Assembly: GCF_000337815.1 (NCBI RefSeq) | Contig: NZ_AOLN01000011.1 | Location: 496,001-560,000, forward strand | Direction: 5' to 3' | From: Haloferax mucosum ATCC BAA-1512 | Lineage (GTDB): Archaea > Halobacteriota > Halobacteria > Halobacteriales > Haloferacaceae | DNA: 64,000 nucleotides | Notes under the pieces: generated by a model | Told to the model about the DNA's origin: nothing | Database searches by the model: none | What the model saw: the letters and a program-made list of their open reading frames with translations, nothing else | Translations under genes and position numbers: made by a program | Shown: piece after piece, positions 52,314 through 60,203 of the stretch | Position numbering within the stretch: position 1 is the first letter of the stretch | Layout: every line of letters starts with the position of its first letter

Positions 52314-54058
52314 CACGAGACGAACCCGCGGAGCGAATCCGCACCGACGGAGGCACAGCACAGGGAGCAGACGAAGTCGCTCTCGACCCGTGGGGCTCGT
52401 CAACCATCGCCGACTACCGGAAGTTGTTCGAGGAGTTCGGCATCGAGGAGTTCGACGAAGTCCTCGACGAAGTGCCGAACCCCCACTATCTGATGCGCCG
52501 CGGCGTCATCTTCGGGCACCGCGACTACCGGCGCGTGTTGGAAGCGATGCGCGACGGCGACGACTTCGCCGTTCTCTCGGGGTTCATGCCTACCGGCGAC
52601 CCCCACATCGGCCACAAACTCGTCTTCGACGAAATCATCTGGCATCAACAGCAGGGCGGCGACGCGTACGGTCTCATCGCCGACATGGAGGCGCACTCCG
52701 CCCGCGGTATCGCGTGGGACGAAATCAACGAGCACAGCCGCGACTACCTGCTGTCGCTCATCGCGCTCGGATTCGACCCCGAAGAGGGCGAACTCTACCG
52801 GCAGTCGGACAACGACACGCTTCAGCGACTCGCCTTCGAACTCGGCGGCAAGGCCAACTTCTCCGAGTTCGAGTCCATCTACGGCTTCGACGGCGAGACG
52901 AACATCTCGCACATGCAGTCGGTCGTCACGCAGATGGCCGACATCCTCTACCCGCAGTTGGACGACCCCAAGCCGACGGTCATTCCGGTCGGTCCCGACC
53001 AAGACCCGCACGTTCGATTCGCTCGTGACCTCTCGACGCGGATGCGATTCTTTAAAGTAACCGAGGCGTACTCCAGTTACGAGGTCACTGATGATTTACG
53101 GCAGTGCCTCAAGTGGTTCTATCACGAAATTGAGCGTGCATTCGAGGGTGGGCTTGGAATGGAGTCGCCCATGGTCAAAGCAAACTGCAATAATGCGCAG
53201 GCTGAGGTAATCTTCCGAGGTCTTGAAAACTACCTCCTTAATCCGGGCTCTGTTTCGCCATCTGAAGTGGAGGTCGACATTGAACAGCTCGTTGAACTGG
53301 ATAATCATGACCACAGTGCAAACGAGTGGAAGCAGGTAACCGATGCCTTAGTTCCGTTTGATATCTCACCTCCTGAGACCCTCTCAGAAGCGGCATACAA
53401 CGCACTCCTGCGTCGATTCAACAGCTCAGGTCGTGAACCGCTCCGCCCCCGCGTTCGCTTCTTCGCCCGGCAGGCGACCGACGAGGCGTTCGAGGCGCTC
53501 ATCGAGGACATCGAGGGCGAAAAGCGGCGATACGACCAGCACATCGACGCGTTCGACCTCGACGTTGCAGAAGCCGAGGAACTCGCCCGGAAGGTCGAGG
53601 CCCGCCACGGCGGCTACGGCTTCATCCCGCCGTCGTCAATCTATCACCGCTTTATGACCGGCCTGACGGGCGGGAAGATGTCTTCGTCGATTCCGGCGAG
53701 CCACATCTCGCTTCTCGACGACCCCGAAGACGGCTACGACAAGGTCAAGTCAGCGACGACCGGCGGCCGCGACACTGCCGACGAACAGCGCGAACTCGGT
53801 GGCGAGGCCGACAAATGTCCCGTCTACGAACTCTACGCGTACCTCCTCACGGGCGACGACGACGAACTCGCCAAGGAAGTGTACGACGAGTGCGTCGGCG
53901 GCGAGCGCCTCTGCGGCGGGTGTAAAGAACAGGCCGCGACGCTGATGCGCGAGTTCCTCGAAGACCACCACGAAAAGCGCGACGAGGCGAAGGAAGTCCT
54001 CGATTCGCTCGACATCGACTTGGAGACGGAACGACGAGGGGTAGCCGCCGAGCATTAG
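52310..54058 (+). CDS. trpS: Tryptophanyl-tRNA synthetase with an anomalous internal block
   Basis: A 582-residue class I synthetase. HIGH-type motif TGDPHIGHKLVFDEI (about residue 95) and KMSKS-type GGKMSSSIPASHIS (about 460) are intact. Cys pairs (CVGGERLCGGC) are near the C-terminus. Bases about 53046-53440 differ sharply from the rest: 150 of 300 bases at 53101-53400 are G/C, against 42 of 60 at 53461-53520. TTA and AT-ending codons concentrate here. The frame is kept. Relatives from memory are shorter, near 500-540 residues. The gene starts within endA (ATGA). Confidence 0.92.
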   Translation: MTRDEPAERIRTDGGTAQGADEVALDPWGSSTIADYRKLFEEFGIEEFDEVLDEVPNPHYLMRRGVIFGHRDYRRVLEAMRDGDDFAVLSGFMPTGDPHIGHKLVFDEIIWHQQQGGDAYGLIADMEAHSARGIAWDEINEHSRDYLLSLIALGFDPEEGELYRQSDNDTLQRLAFELGGKANFSEFESIYGFDGETNISHMQSVVTQMADILYPQLDDPKPTVIPVGPDQDPHVRFARDLSTRMRFFKVTEAYSSYEVTDDLRQCLKWFYHEIERAFEGGLGMESPMVKANCNNAQAEVIFRGLENYLLNPGSVSPSEVEVDIEQLVELDNHDHSANEWKQVTDALVPFDISPPETLSEAAYNALLRRFNSSGREPLRPRVRFFARQATDEAFEALIEDIEGEKRRYDQHIDAFDLDVAEAEELARKVEARHGGYGFIPPSSIYHRFMTGLTGGKMSSSIPASHISLLDDPEDGYDKVKSATTGGRDTADEQRELGGEADKCPVYELYAYLLTGDDDELAKEVYDECVGGERLCGGCKEQAATLMREFLEDHHEKRDEAKEVLDSLDIDLETERRGVAAEH

Positions 54059-54160
54059 CGAGGCGGTTGCTCGTGAGGCGCGAAGGACGATACGGTGGTT
54101 TGTCGAGTGCGAGCGAGACAAACGCCGAGATTTTTGGTTTTCGGGGCGTCTGACGGTTGT

Positions 54161-55207
54161 CTACACCCGAACCGTCTTTCCGACGTCGTTCGCTCTCGCT
54201 TTCCCGTACAGGTACTCCGCCGCCGCCGCGTCGAGTACCGCGGAGCCGACACTCTCGACGAGTAGTATCTCGTCGTCCGACTGCCGGCCGATTTTCCCCT
54301 CGAACACGTCGGAAAGCGGCAGGAGGTCGGCCTCCGAAAGCCCGGATTCACGCACGTCGCCGACGGCCGCGACTGGTTCGGGCACGTCCGCGAAGACGCG
54401 GGCCGCGCGCTCGAACGTCGCGGGACCGACTTCCTGCATCTCGCCGGTGTAGGCACCGATGGCGATGACGAGCGTTCCGGGAGCGAGCCACTCAGCCGAA
54501 AAGACTGGTTCCGTACTGGTCGTCGCGGTGACGACGACGGTCGCGTCCGAAACGGCCGCTTTCGGCGACGTGACGGCTTCCGCGTCGAGACCCGCGTCTC
54601 GGAGGTCGGCGGCACACGTCTCGCGCGACTCACTCGGCGAGTAGATGCGGACGGATTCGACGTCGGCCGCGGCGGCGATGGCGCGGGCTTGCCACCGAGC
54701 CTGCGTTCCCGCGCCGAGAACGCCGAGTCGGACGGGACCGGTCGAGAGATGCGTCACGGACAACCCGCCGATACAGCCCGTTCGAGCGTTGGTAATGACC
54801 GTTCCGTCGAGAAACGAGAGCGGAAGGCCGGTTGCCGCGTCGTTGAGGACGACCTGCGCGTTCACGGGCGAAAGCCCGCGGTCGGGGTTTGCGGCGTGAA
54901 CCGAGGCGAGTTTCGTCGCGTACATCGCGCGACCGTGGATGTACGCCGGCATGGTCAGCGCCGTCCCGAGCGGTGGGCGAGTGTCGCGCTCTGGCGGTAG
55001 GTCGCCGGTATCGCCCGTCGTTTCCTCCGCGTCGTCTTCTCTCACCTCGCTGTCCGCGTCCATGTCGATGCCGACGGGGAAGTGCGCCCTCGGCGGTCGT
55101 TCGACCGCTCTGCGACCCTGTTTGACGAACGCCGCCTCGACCACCGGGAGCAACTCCGGAAGCGAGAGGACCTCGCGGACGGCGTCCGCCGAGAGAATCC
55201 GAACCAT
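54161..55207 (-). CDS. Ornithine cyclodeaminase / alanine dehydrogenase family (mu-crystallin)
   Basis: A 348-residue NAD(P)-dependent enzyme. The Rossmann glycine motif is LGVLGAGTQARWQARAIA, and the substrate arginine is in MYATKLASVHAANPDRG-type sequence near residues 95-115. An acidic insert (DADSEVREDDAEETTG, about residues 50-70) looks like a haloarchaeal elaboration. Members include ornithine cyclodeaminase and archaeal alanine dehydrogenase; I cannot separate them here. ATG 55207; convergent with trpS. Confidence 0.9.
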   Translation of the reverse strand: MVRILSADAVREVLSLPELLPVVEAAFVKQGRRAVERPPRAHFPVGIDMDADSEVREDDAEETTGDTGDLPPERDTRPPLGTALTMPAYIHGRAMYATKLASVHAANPDRGLSPVNAQVVLNDAATGLPLSFLDGTVITNARTGCIGGLSVTHLSTGPVRLGVLGAGTQARWQARAIAAAADVESVRIYSPSESRETCAADLRDAGLDAEAVTSPKAAVSDATVVVTATTSTEPVFSAEWLAPGTLVIAIGAYTGEMQEVGPATFERAARVFADVPEPVAAVGDVRESGLSEADLLPLSDVFEGKIGRQSDDEILLVESVGSAVLDAAAAEYLYGKARANDVGKTVRV

Positions 55208-55301
55208 ACGTCACCTACTCGGGGCTGTCTGGTGAACGTTTCGTGAATTGCTAGTGTGTCACATATAGGGTCATGACGATGAAGGGAGTTCAAAAACGAC
55301 T

Positions 55302-55421
55302 ATGCACGCTCTCATCGTCGGCGGCGGTATCGTCGGACTCGTATGCGAGAGAGACGTGTCGGCGCTCTCGCTCGACCGATTCGAATCGGGTGAGACGTTA
55401 CGAAAACAGAACGTGGCGTAG
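55302..55421 (+). pseudogene. Truncated FAD-dependent oxidoreductase remnant
   Basis: The ORF encodes 39 residues: MHALIVGGGIVGLVC is the Rossmann opening of an FAD monooxygenase. It runs directly into ERDVSALSLDRFESGETLRK, which looks like a C-terminal piece. The body of the enzyme (over 300 residues) is missing, so this looks like an internal deletion. It lies between divergent and convergent genes. Confidence 0.5.
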
Positions 55422-55435
55422 ACGAGCGTCGATGC

Positions 55436-55702
55436 TCACGCGCTCATGTTGACGACGGCTCGGAGTTCGCCGAGGACGCGAACCGGGTCGCCAACGTCGC
55501 GCGACGCGAGGACGCGATAGCGGTCATCGTCTTCGACGACTCGGTACGTCACCTCGCCGTCGTCGAACTCGTAGGCCGGATTCGACTGAACGAGAACGGC
55601 GTCAACGTCGTCTCTGTCGTCCGGGCGGTTCGGTGGTTTGACGATGAGGGCCGCCTCCTCGCCGAGGCAAATCGTAGACAGCATCGCGTCCAAATCTCGC
55701 AT
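55436..55702 (-). CDS. Conserved hypothetical protein, 88 aa
   Basis: A soluble acidic protein starting MRDLDAMLSTICLGEEAALI. Middle KPPNRPDDRDDVDAVLVQSN, then beta-rich VTYRVVEDDDRYRVLASRDV and a helical end. The ATG at 55702 is used. It is the only supported ORF in this gap besides the neighbouring oxidoreductase remnant. Function not recognised. Confidence 0.65.
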   Translation of the reverse strand: MRDLDAMLSTICLGEEAALIVKPPNRPDDRDDVDAVLVQSNPAYEFDDGEVTYRVVEDDDRYRVLASRDVGDPVRVLGELRAVVNMSA

Positions 55703-55840
55703 ACGTCTTCGTCGCCCGTGGGAGTGCTGCCGATATGAAGGTATCCTCTCAGTTCCGACGCGGGGTGCGACCCATGTGCAGTCTGCGGATTACGCCCCTT
55801 CGAGTGAAACTGTTATGCCACGTCGAACACGATATCGACT

Positions 55841-56410
55841 ATGGGTTCGACTCCCTCTCTCCCGTCTCCACAGTCGCTTCCTCACGGCGACGCTCCGCAT
55901 GTTGCGGCCGCGTACACGATGGCGGCTGCAGCATTCGTCGCCGCGTTCGTGTTCGTCCTCGGCGTGAGCGCACTCGCTGTCTTCGAGTCCGTTCAGGCCG
56001 CGTCGCAGCCGTGGGGTAGCTCGTTCTTCCTTTTATTTCCGCTTCTCGGGCTCGTCGCTACCGTCATCGTGACGCCCGTCGCGTTCGCAATCGGCATCTT
56101 CGTGTGGCGTTGGGTCGTCCCGACGGGCGCATCTGCCAGACGGGGCGGCCTCGGTGGCGTCGTGACCGTCCTCGGGACGTATCTCGGTGCGGCCCTCGTG
56201 GTGTCGGTGCTCGGTGCACTCGCGGTCTTCGCCGAGAACGTCCAGTCTGCGATGTTCTTCGACCAGTGGACGCTGGCCAGGCTCATCGGGGGACTGGAAG
56301 CGGGTGCGATTGCCGGTCCAGTCGCGCTCGTCTACGGACTCATACTGACGTGGTGGATTACCCTCCCTGTCGGATTCGTTGCAGGCTGGCGGCATCAGCG
56401 ACGGTCGTGA
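55841..56410 (+). CDS. Membrane protein of unknown function, 189 aa
   Basis: A Ser/Pro-rich N-terminus precedes four hydrophobic segments (about residues 25-48, 62-90, 103-127 and 150-180). It ends in the basic tail GWRHQRRS. It is upstream of the pheST leader, and the T-rich tract at 56531-56543 could be its terminator. No recognised family. Confidence 0.7.
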   Translation: MGSTPSLPSPQSLPHGDAPHVAAAYTMAAAAFVAAFVFVLGVSALAVFESVQAASQPWGSSFFLLFPLLGLVATVIVTPVAFAIGIFVWRWVVPTGASARRGGLGGVVTVLGTYLGAALVVSVLGALAVFAENVQSAMFFDQWTLARLIGGLEAGAIAGPVALVYGLILTWWITLPVGFVAGWRHQRRS

Positions 56411-56442
56411 CACTACGCCCCACGATTCCGGAATTGTTTTGA

Positions 56443-56553
56443 ATGAACACGTCATCCCCGAAGATAATGGCATCCGAACCTGTCTGTGATGGTGTCTGCG
56501 TCACTCACGAACCGACCACCGACGGGTTCGGCTTTTTCTTTCTGACCGCCTGA
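56443..56553 (+). promoter_or_regulatory. Candidate phenylalanine-rich leader peptide of pheST
   Basis: An ORF of 36 codons from ATG 56443, or 28 from ATG 56467 (MASEPVCDGVCVTHEP...), ends TTDGFGFFFLTA. Four Phe codons fall within five consecutive positions: TTC 56527, TTT 56533, TTC 56536 and TTT 56539. It lies 132 bases before pheS. A weak TATA-like TTGTTTT is at 56433-56440. E. coli pheST has a Phe-rich leader peptide too. The alternative is a simple T-rich terminator of the upstream gene. Confidence 0.4.
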
Positions 56554-56562
56554 GGTCGGCGG
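56546..56562. promoter_or_regulatory. Hairpin overlapping the leader ORF stop
   Basis: CCGCC (56546-56550) and GGCGG (56558-56562) pair around a 7-base loop that contains the TGA stop. GGTCGG (56554-56559) can instead pair with CCGACC at 56599-56604 or again at 56651-56656, so alternative structures are possible. Confidence 0.4.
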
Positions 56563-56617
56563 ACTCCACTCGGGTGTGACCGCGCCCGACGGACGAAACC
56601 GACCCCCTCCGGTCAGA

Positions 56618-56634
56618 CTCGCCGGCACGGCGAG
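56618..56634. promoter_or_regulatory. Strong hairpin in the pheS leader
   Basis: CTCGCCG (56618-56624) and CGGCGAG (56628-56634) pair perfectly with a 3-base loop. It lies 51 bases before the ATG of pheS. Confidence 0.5.
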
Positions 56635-56685
56635 GCTTCGAAACTGCTAACCGACCACCAGACGGCTAACGCCACAACGAACCAG

Positions 56686-58185
56686 ATGCGACTTCCGGAA
56701 TCACAGGTCGCGGTGTTGAACGCCGCGAGCGCCACGGACGAACAGACGATAGCACAGTTAGCGGAGGAGACGGACCTGAAGCCCGAAACGGTGACGGGTG
56801 CCGTCTTCGACCTCCGCGACGACGGTCTCGTCTCCGTCACGGAGACCGTCGAAGAAGACATCGAACTGACTGACGAGGGCGTCGAGTACGCCGACGACGG
56901 CCTCCCGGAGGTTCGACTCTACCGCGCCGCGCTCGACGTGGACGACGGCGAATCGGTCCCGATGGGACAGGTTATCGGCGCGTCGTCGCTCGGCGGTCCC
57001 CAAGTTGATATCGCGCTGTCGAACTTCGCGCGAAAGGGCTACGGCCGCATCGACTCGGGCGAACTCGCCCCCGACGCGGACGCCGACCCCGACAGTGACG
57101 AAGAAGCCGCCGCGCTCGCGGCGCTCGTCGCGGGCGACGAGGTCACCGCCGACGTGCTCGACCAACTCGAATCGCGGAACCTCGTCGTTCGCCACGAGCG
57201 AACTATCCGCGCGGTCACCCTCACGGACGAGGGCGTGACGGCGCTGATGGAGGGCGTCGAGGCGGCCGAAACGGTTGACCGACTCACGCCCGAGATGCTC
57301 ACCTCCGGTGAGTGGGAAGACGTCGAGTTCACCGAGTACAACGTCGAAGCCGACGCGCCCGGAGTTCGCGGCGGCAAGAAACACATCCTTCGGCAGACCG
57401 CAGACCGCGTGAAAGACGTGCTCGTCGGCATGGGCTTCGCGGAGATGGAAGGCCCGCACGCCGACGCGGACTTCTGGATAAACGACTGCCTGTTCATGCC
57501 GCAGGACCACCCGGCGCGAACCCACTGGGACCGTTTCGCCCTCGACGTACCGCCGATGGAAGACATCCCCGAGGACCTCATCGACCGCGTTCGCTCGGCC
57601 CACCTGAACGGTGTCGGCGACGACGGTGACGGCTATCACTCGCCGTGGAGTGAGGACTTCGCCCGCGCCGTCGCCCTGCGTGGCCACACTACGTCGCTGT
57701 CGATGCGCTACCTCTCCGGTCACGAAGTCGGCGAGTTAGAGCCACCGCAGCGGTACTTCTCGGTCGAAAAGGTCTACCGCAACGACACGCTGGACCCGAC
57801 GCACCTGCTCGAATTCTACCAGATCGAGGGCTGGGTGATGGCCGAAGACCTCTCGGTACGCGACCTGATGGGTACCTTCGAGGAGTTCTACTCGCATTTC
57901 GGCATCACGGACATCCAGTTCAAACCGCACTACAACCCCTACACGGAGCCGTCGTTCGAACTGTTCGGCCGACACCCCGAGACGGGCGAACTTATCGAAA
58001 TCGGCAACTCCGGGATGTTCCGCGAGGAAGTCCTCTCGCCGCTCGGCGTCGAGTGCGACGTGATGGCGTGGGGACTCGCGCTGGAGCGTCTGTTGATGCT
58101 CATGTACGGGTTCGACGATATCCGCGACGTCCACGGAACGATGTGTGACCTCGATCTGCTCCGCGAAACGGAGGTGCTCAAGTAA
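56686..58185 (+). CDS. pheS: Phenylalanyl-tRNA synthetase alpha subunit
   Basis: A 499-residue class II synthetase subunit. An N-terminal winged-helix region (residues 1-200, tRNA-binding) has repeated acidic haloarchaeal linkers. Catalytic motif 2 region includes YFSVEKVYRNDTLDPTHLLE and motif 3 is GVECDVMAWGLALERLLMLM. No TATA box is seen 25 bases before the ATG, so transcription likely starts further upstream. pheT starts within the stop codon (TAATG). Confidence 0.96.
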   Translation: MRLPESQVAVLNAASATDEQTIAQLAEETDLKPETVTGAVFDLRDDGLVSVTETVEEDIELTDEGVEYADDGLPEVRLYRAALDVDDGESVPMGQVIGASSLGGPQVDIALSNFARKGYGRIDSGELAPDADADPDSDEEAAALAALVAGDEVTADVLDQLESRNLVVRHERTIRAVTLTDEGVTALMEGVEAAETVDRLTPEMLTSGEWEDVEFTEYNVEADAPGVRGGKKHILRQTADRVKDVLVGMGFAEMEGPHADADFWINDCLFMPQDHPARTHWDRFALDVPPMEDIPEDLIDRVRSAHLNGVGDDGDGYHSPWSEDFARAVALRGHTTSLSMRYLSGHEVGELEPPQRYFSVEKVYRNDTLDPTHLLEFYQIEGWVMAEDLSVRDLMGTFEEFYSHFGITDIQFKPHYNPYTEPSFELFGRHPETGELIEIGNSGMFREEVLSPLGVECDVMAWGLALERLLMLMYGFDDIRDVHGTMCDLDLLRETEVLK

Positions 58186-59897
58186 TGCCTGTCGTAGACG
58201 TTCAACCAGACGAACTGCGCCGCCTGACCGGCCACGAAGACAAGTCCGACGAGGAGTTCAAAGACGACCTGTTCGCGCTCGGCCTCGAATTCGAGGGCGT
58301 GACCGACGACGGGGCGTTCCAACTGGAGTTCGGTCCTGACCGTCTCGACCGCCTCTCTGTCGAAGGCGTCGCTCGGTCGCTTCGTTACCAGTATGGCGAT
58401 GCCCGCGGCGTGGCCGTCCCGAAGACGAACGACTCCGATTGGACTATCGCCGTTGACGAGTCAGTCCCCGAAGAGAGACCCTACGTCACGGGTGCGGTCG
58501 TCCGCGGCGTTGACCTCGACGAGGCCGCGCTCGACTCGCTCATCCAACTGCAAGAGAAACTGCACGCGACGATGGGCCGAAAGCGCGCCAAAGGTGCCAT
58601 CGGCATCCACGACCTGACGATGCTGAAAGGCGAGGTGCTCTCGGAAGACGCCTCGGGGAACACCATCACCTACACCGGTATCGAACCCGACGGCGACACC
58701 TTCGTCGCGCTCGACTCCGACGAGGAACTCACGCCCGCCGAAGTGCTCGAACGACACGAGACGGGCCGGAAGTACGCCGACCTCGTAGGTGAGTACGAGC
58801 GGTTCCCTGCCATCTACGACGAAATCGGTCTCTTCTCGTTCCCGCCGGTCATCAACGGCCGCCGAACCGAAGTTTCGACCGACTCGCGCGAATTGTTCGT
58901 TGAACTGACCGGGACCGACCAGTGGACTATCGACCGGATGTGCAACATCATCTGCTACGCGCTGGCCGCCCGCGGGGCAACTATCGAGGATATCAAGGTG
59001 CAGTACGAAGGCGGCACCGTCGTCAAACCCGACTTCGAAGTCGAGACGAAACGCGTCAGTCACGACCGAATCGAGACGGTCCTCGGTGTCGAATTGGAAC
59101 TCGACGAGGTCATCGACCTGTTCGAGCGCTCCGGACTGGACGCGGATGCGGAACTAGGCGATGAGACCGTCTATGAGGTCTCTATCCCACCGTACCGCGT
59201 TGACGTGCTTCACCCACTCGACCTCGTTGACGACGTGGGCCGCGCCTACGGCTTCAACGAACTCGAACCGCGCTACCCCGACGTTGGCACGGTCGGCCAG
59301 CGCCACGAGCGTTCCCGACTGGAAGACGCCGCGCGAACATCGCTCGTCGGTCTCGGCTTCGAGGACCTGCTCAACTTCCACATGATATCCGAGGAAGAGA
59401 ACTACGAGCGCATGGATGTCGAACCCGGGACGGCGACGCTCGGCGGCGGCGACCCCGTCTCTATCACCGAACCGTACAGCGAAGACTACACTATGCTCCG
59501 CTCGTGGGTGCTCCCGTCGCTCACGATGGTTCTGGAGAATAACACCCACCGAGCGTACCCGCAGGACCTCGCGGAAATCGGCCACGTGGCCCACCGCGAC
59601 GACGACGAGAACACGCGCGTTTCTGAGGCTCGCCACGTCGCCGCCGTGCTCGCTCGTCACGACGCGACCTACGAAGACGCGAAAGGTCGGCTCGCGGCCC
59701 TCTGCCGCGACTTCGATGTCGAACTCGAGACGCCGCCGACAGACCACCCGTCGTTCATCTCCGGACGGACCGCCGCTGTCGTCATCGACGGTGAGGAAGT
59801 CGGTGTCGTCGGTGAACTGCATCCCAAAGTCATCGTCGAACACGATCTCGAACTACCGGTCGCGGCGTTCGAGTTCGACCTGTCGGCGCTCGCGTAA
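58185..59897 (+). CDS. pheT: Phenylalanyl-tRNA synthetase beta subunit
   Basis: A 570-residue archaeal-type beta subunit. It has the B3/B4-type editing-like region with FPPVINGRRTEVSTDSRELF, the B5 domain SHDRIETVLGVELELDEVID, and a class II-like inactive domain with FEDLLNFHMISEEENYERMD. The anticodon-binding domain of bacterial PheT is absent, normal for archaea. It overlaps pheS by one base, so both subunits are made in step. Confidence 0.95.
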   Translation: MPVVDVQPDELRRLTGHEDKSDEEFKDDLFALGLEFEGVTDDGAFQLEFGPDRLDRLSVEGVARSLRYQYGDARGVAVPKTNDSDWTIAVDESVPEERPYVTGAVVRGVDLDEAALDSLIQLQEKLHATMGRKRAKGAIGIHDLTMLKGEVLSEDASGNTITYTGIEPDGDTFVALDSDEELTPAEVLERHETGRKYADLVGEYERFPAIYDEIGLFSFPPVINGRRTEVSTDSRELFVELTGTDQWTIDRMCNIICYALAARGATIEDIKVQYEGGTVVKPDFEVETKRVSHDRIETVLGVELELDEVIDLFERSGLDADAELGDETVYEVSIPPYRVDVLHPLDLVDDVGRAYGFNELEPRYPDVGTVGQRHERSRLEDAARTSLVGLGFEDLLNFHMISEEENYERMDVEPGTATLGGGDPVSITEPYSEDYTMLRSWVLPSLTMVLENNTHRAYPQDLAEIGHVAHRDDDENTRVSEARHVAAVLARHDATYEDAKGRLAALCRDFDVELETPPTDHPSFISGRTAAVVIDGEEVGVVGELHPKVIVEHDLELPVAAFEFDLSALA

Positions 59898-60203
59898 GCG
59901 CGCTCTCGATTCGACTTTTTACGAGCGTCTCACCGCCGAGCGGTGAGCACTGCTGACCGAAAGCGAGACGACGAGAAACGCCACCGCGTGGCTCAGCAGT
60001 AGCACATGCGTGGCTGTTTGAACCCACTTTCCGGCCGGAGTCTCGGCGTCGCGCCCATCATCGCTCCGACAAATTCGGCGATGAACAGTCGTTCAGGACG
60101 TTAACAATAACTTGTGGTAATTTACAATTCTACGTCATTCCTTTTGTGCATTTAGTCAGAATACGATAGAAACTTTTAGGATGTAACTCGTTGCGGTTCT
60201 CGT
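59898..60203. other. 306-base intergenic region; possible decayed membrane-protein gene
   Basis: From 59919 to about 60090 on the minus strand, two overlapping frames give protein-like pieces. One has LFIAEFVGAMMGATPRL. The other, ending TAA at 59919, has KWVQTATHVLLLSHAVAFLV. They look like halves of one frame-shifted hydrophobic protein, but are too short to prove. The rest (60100-60200) is AT-rich promoter sequence for the next gene. Confidence 0.3.
60173..60178 (+). promoter_or_regulatory. TATA box for the cystathionine gamma-synthase/lyase gene
   Basis: CTTTTA is 26-31 bases before ATG 60204, which supports a leaderless start. Confidence 0.5.
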
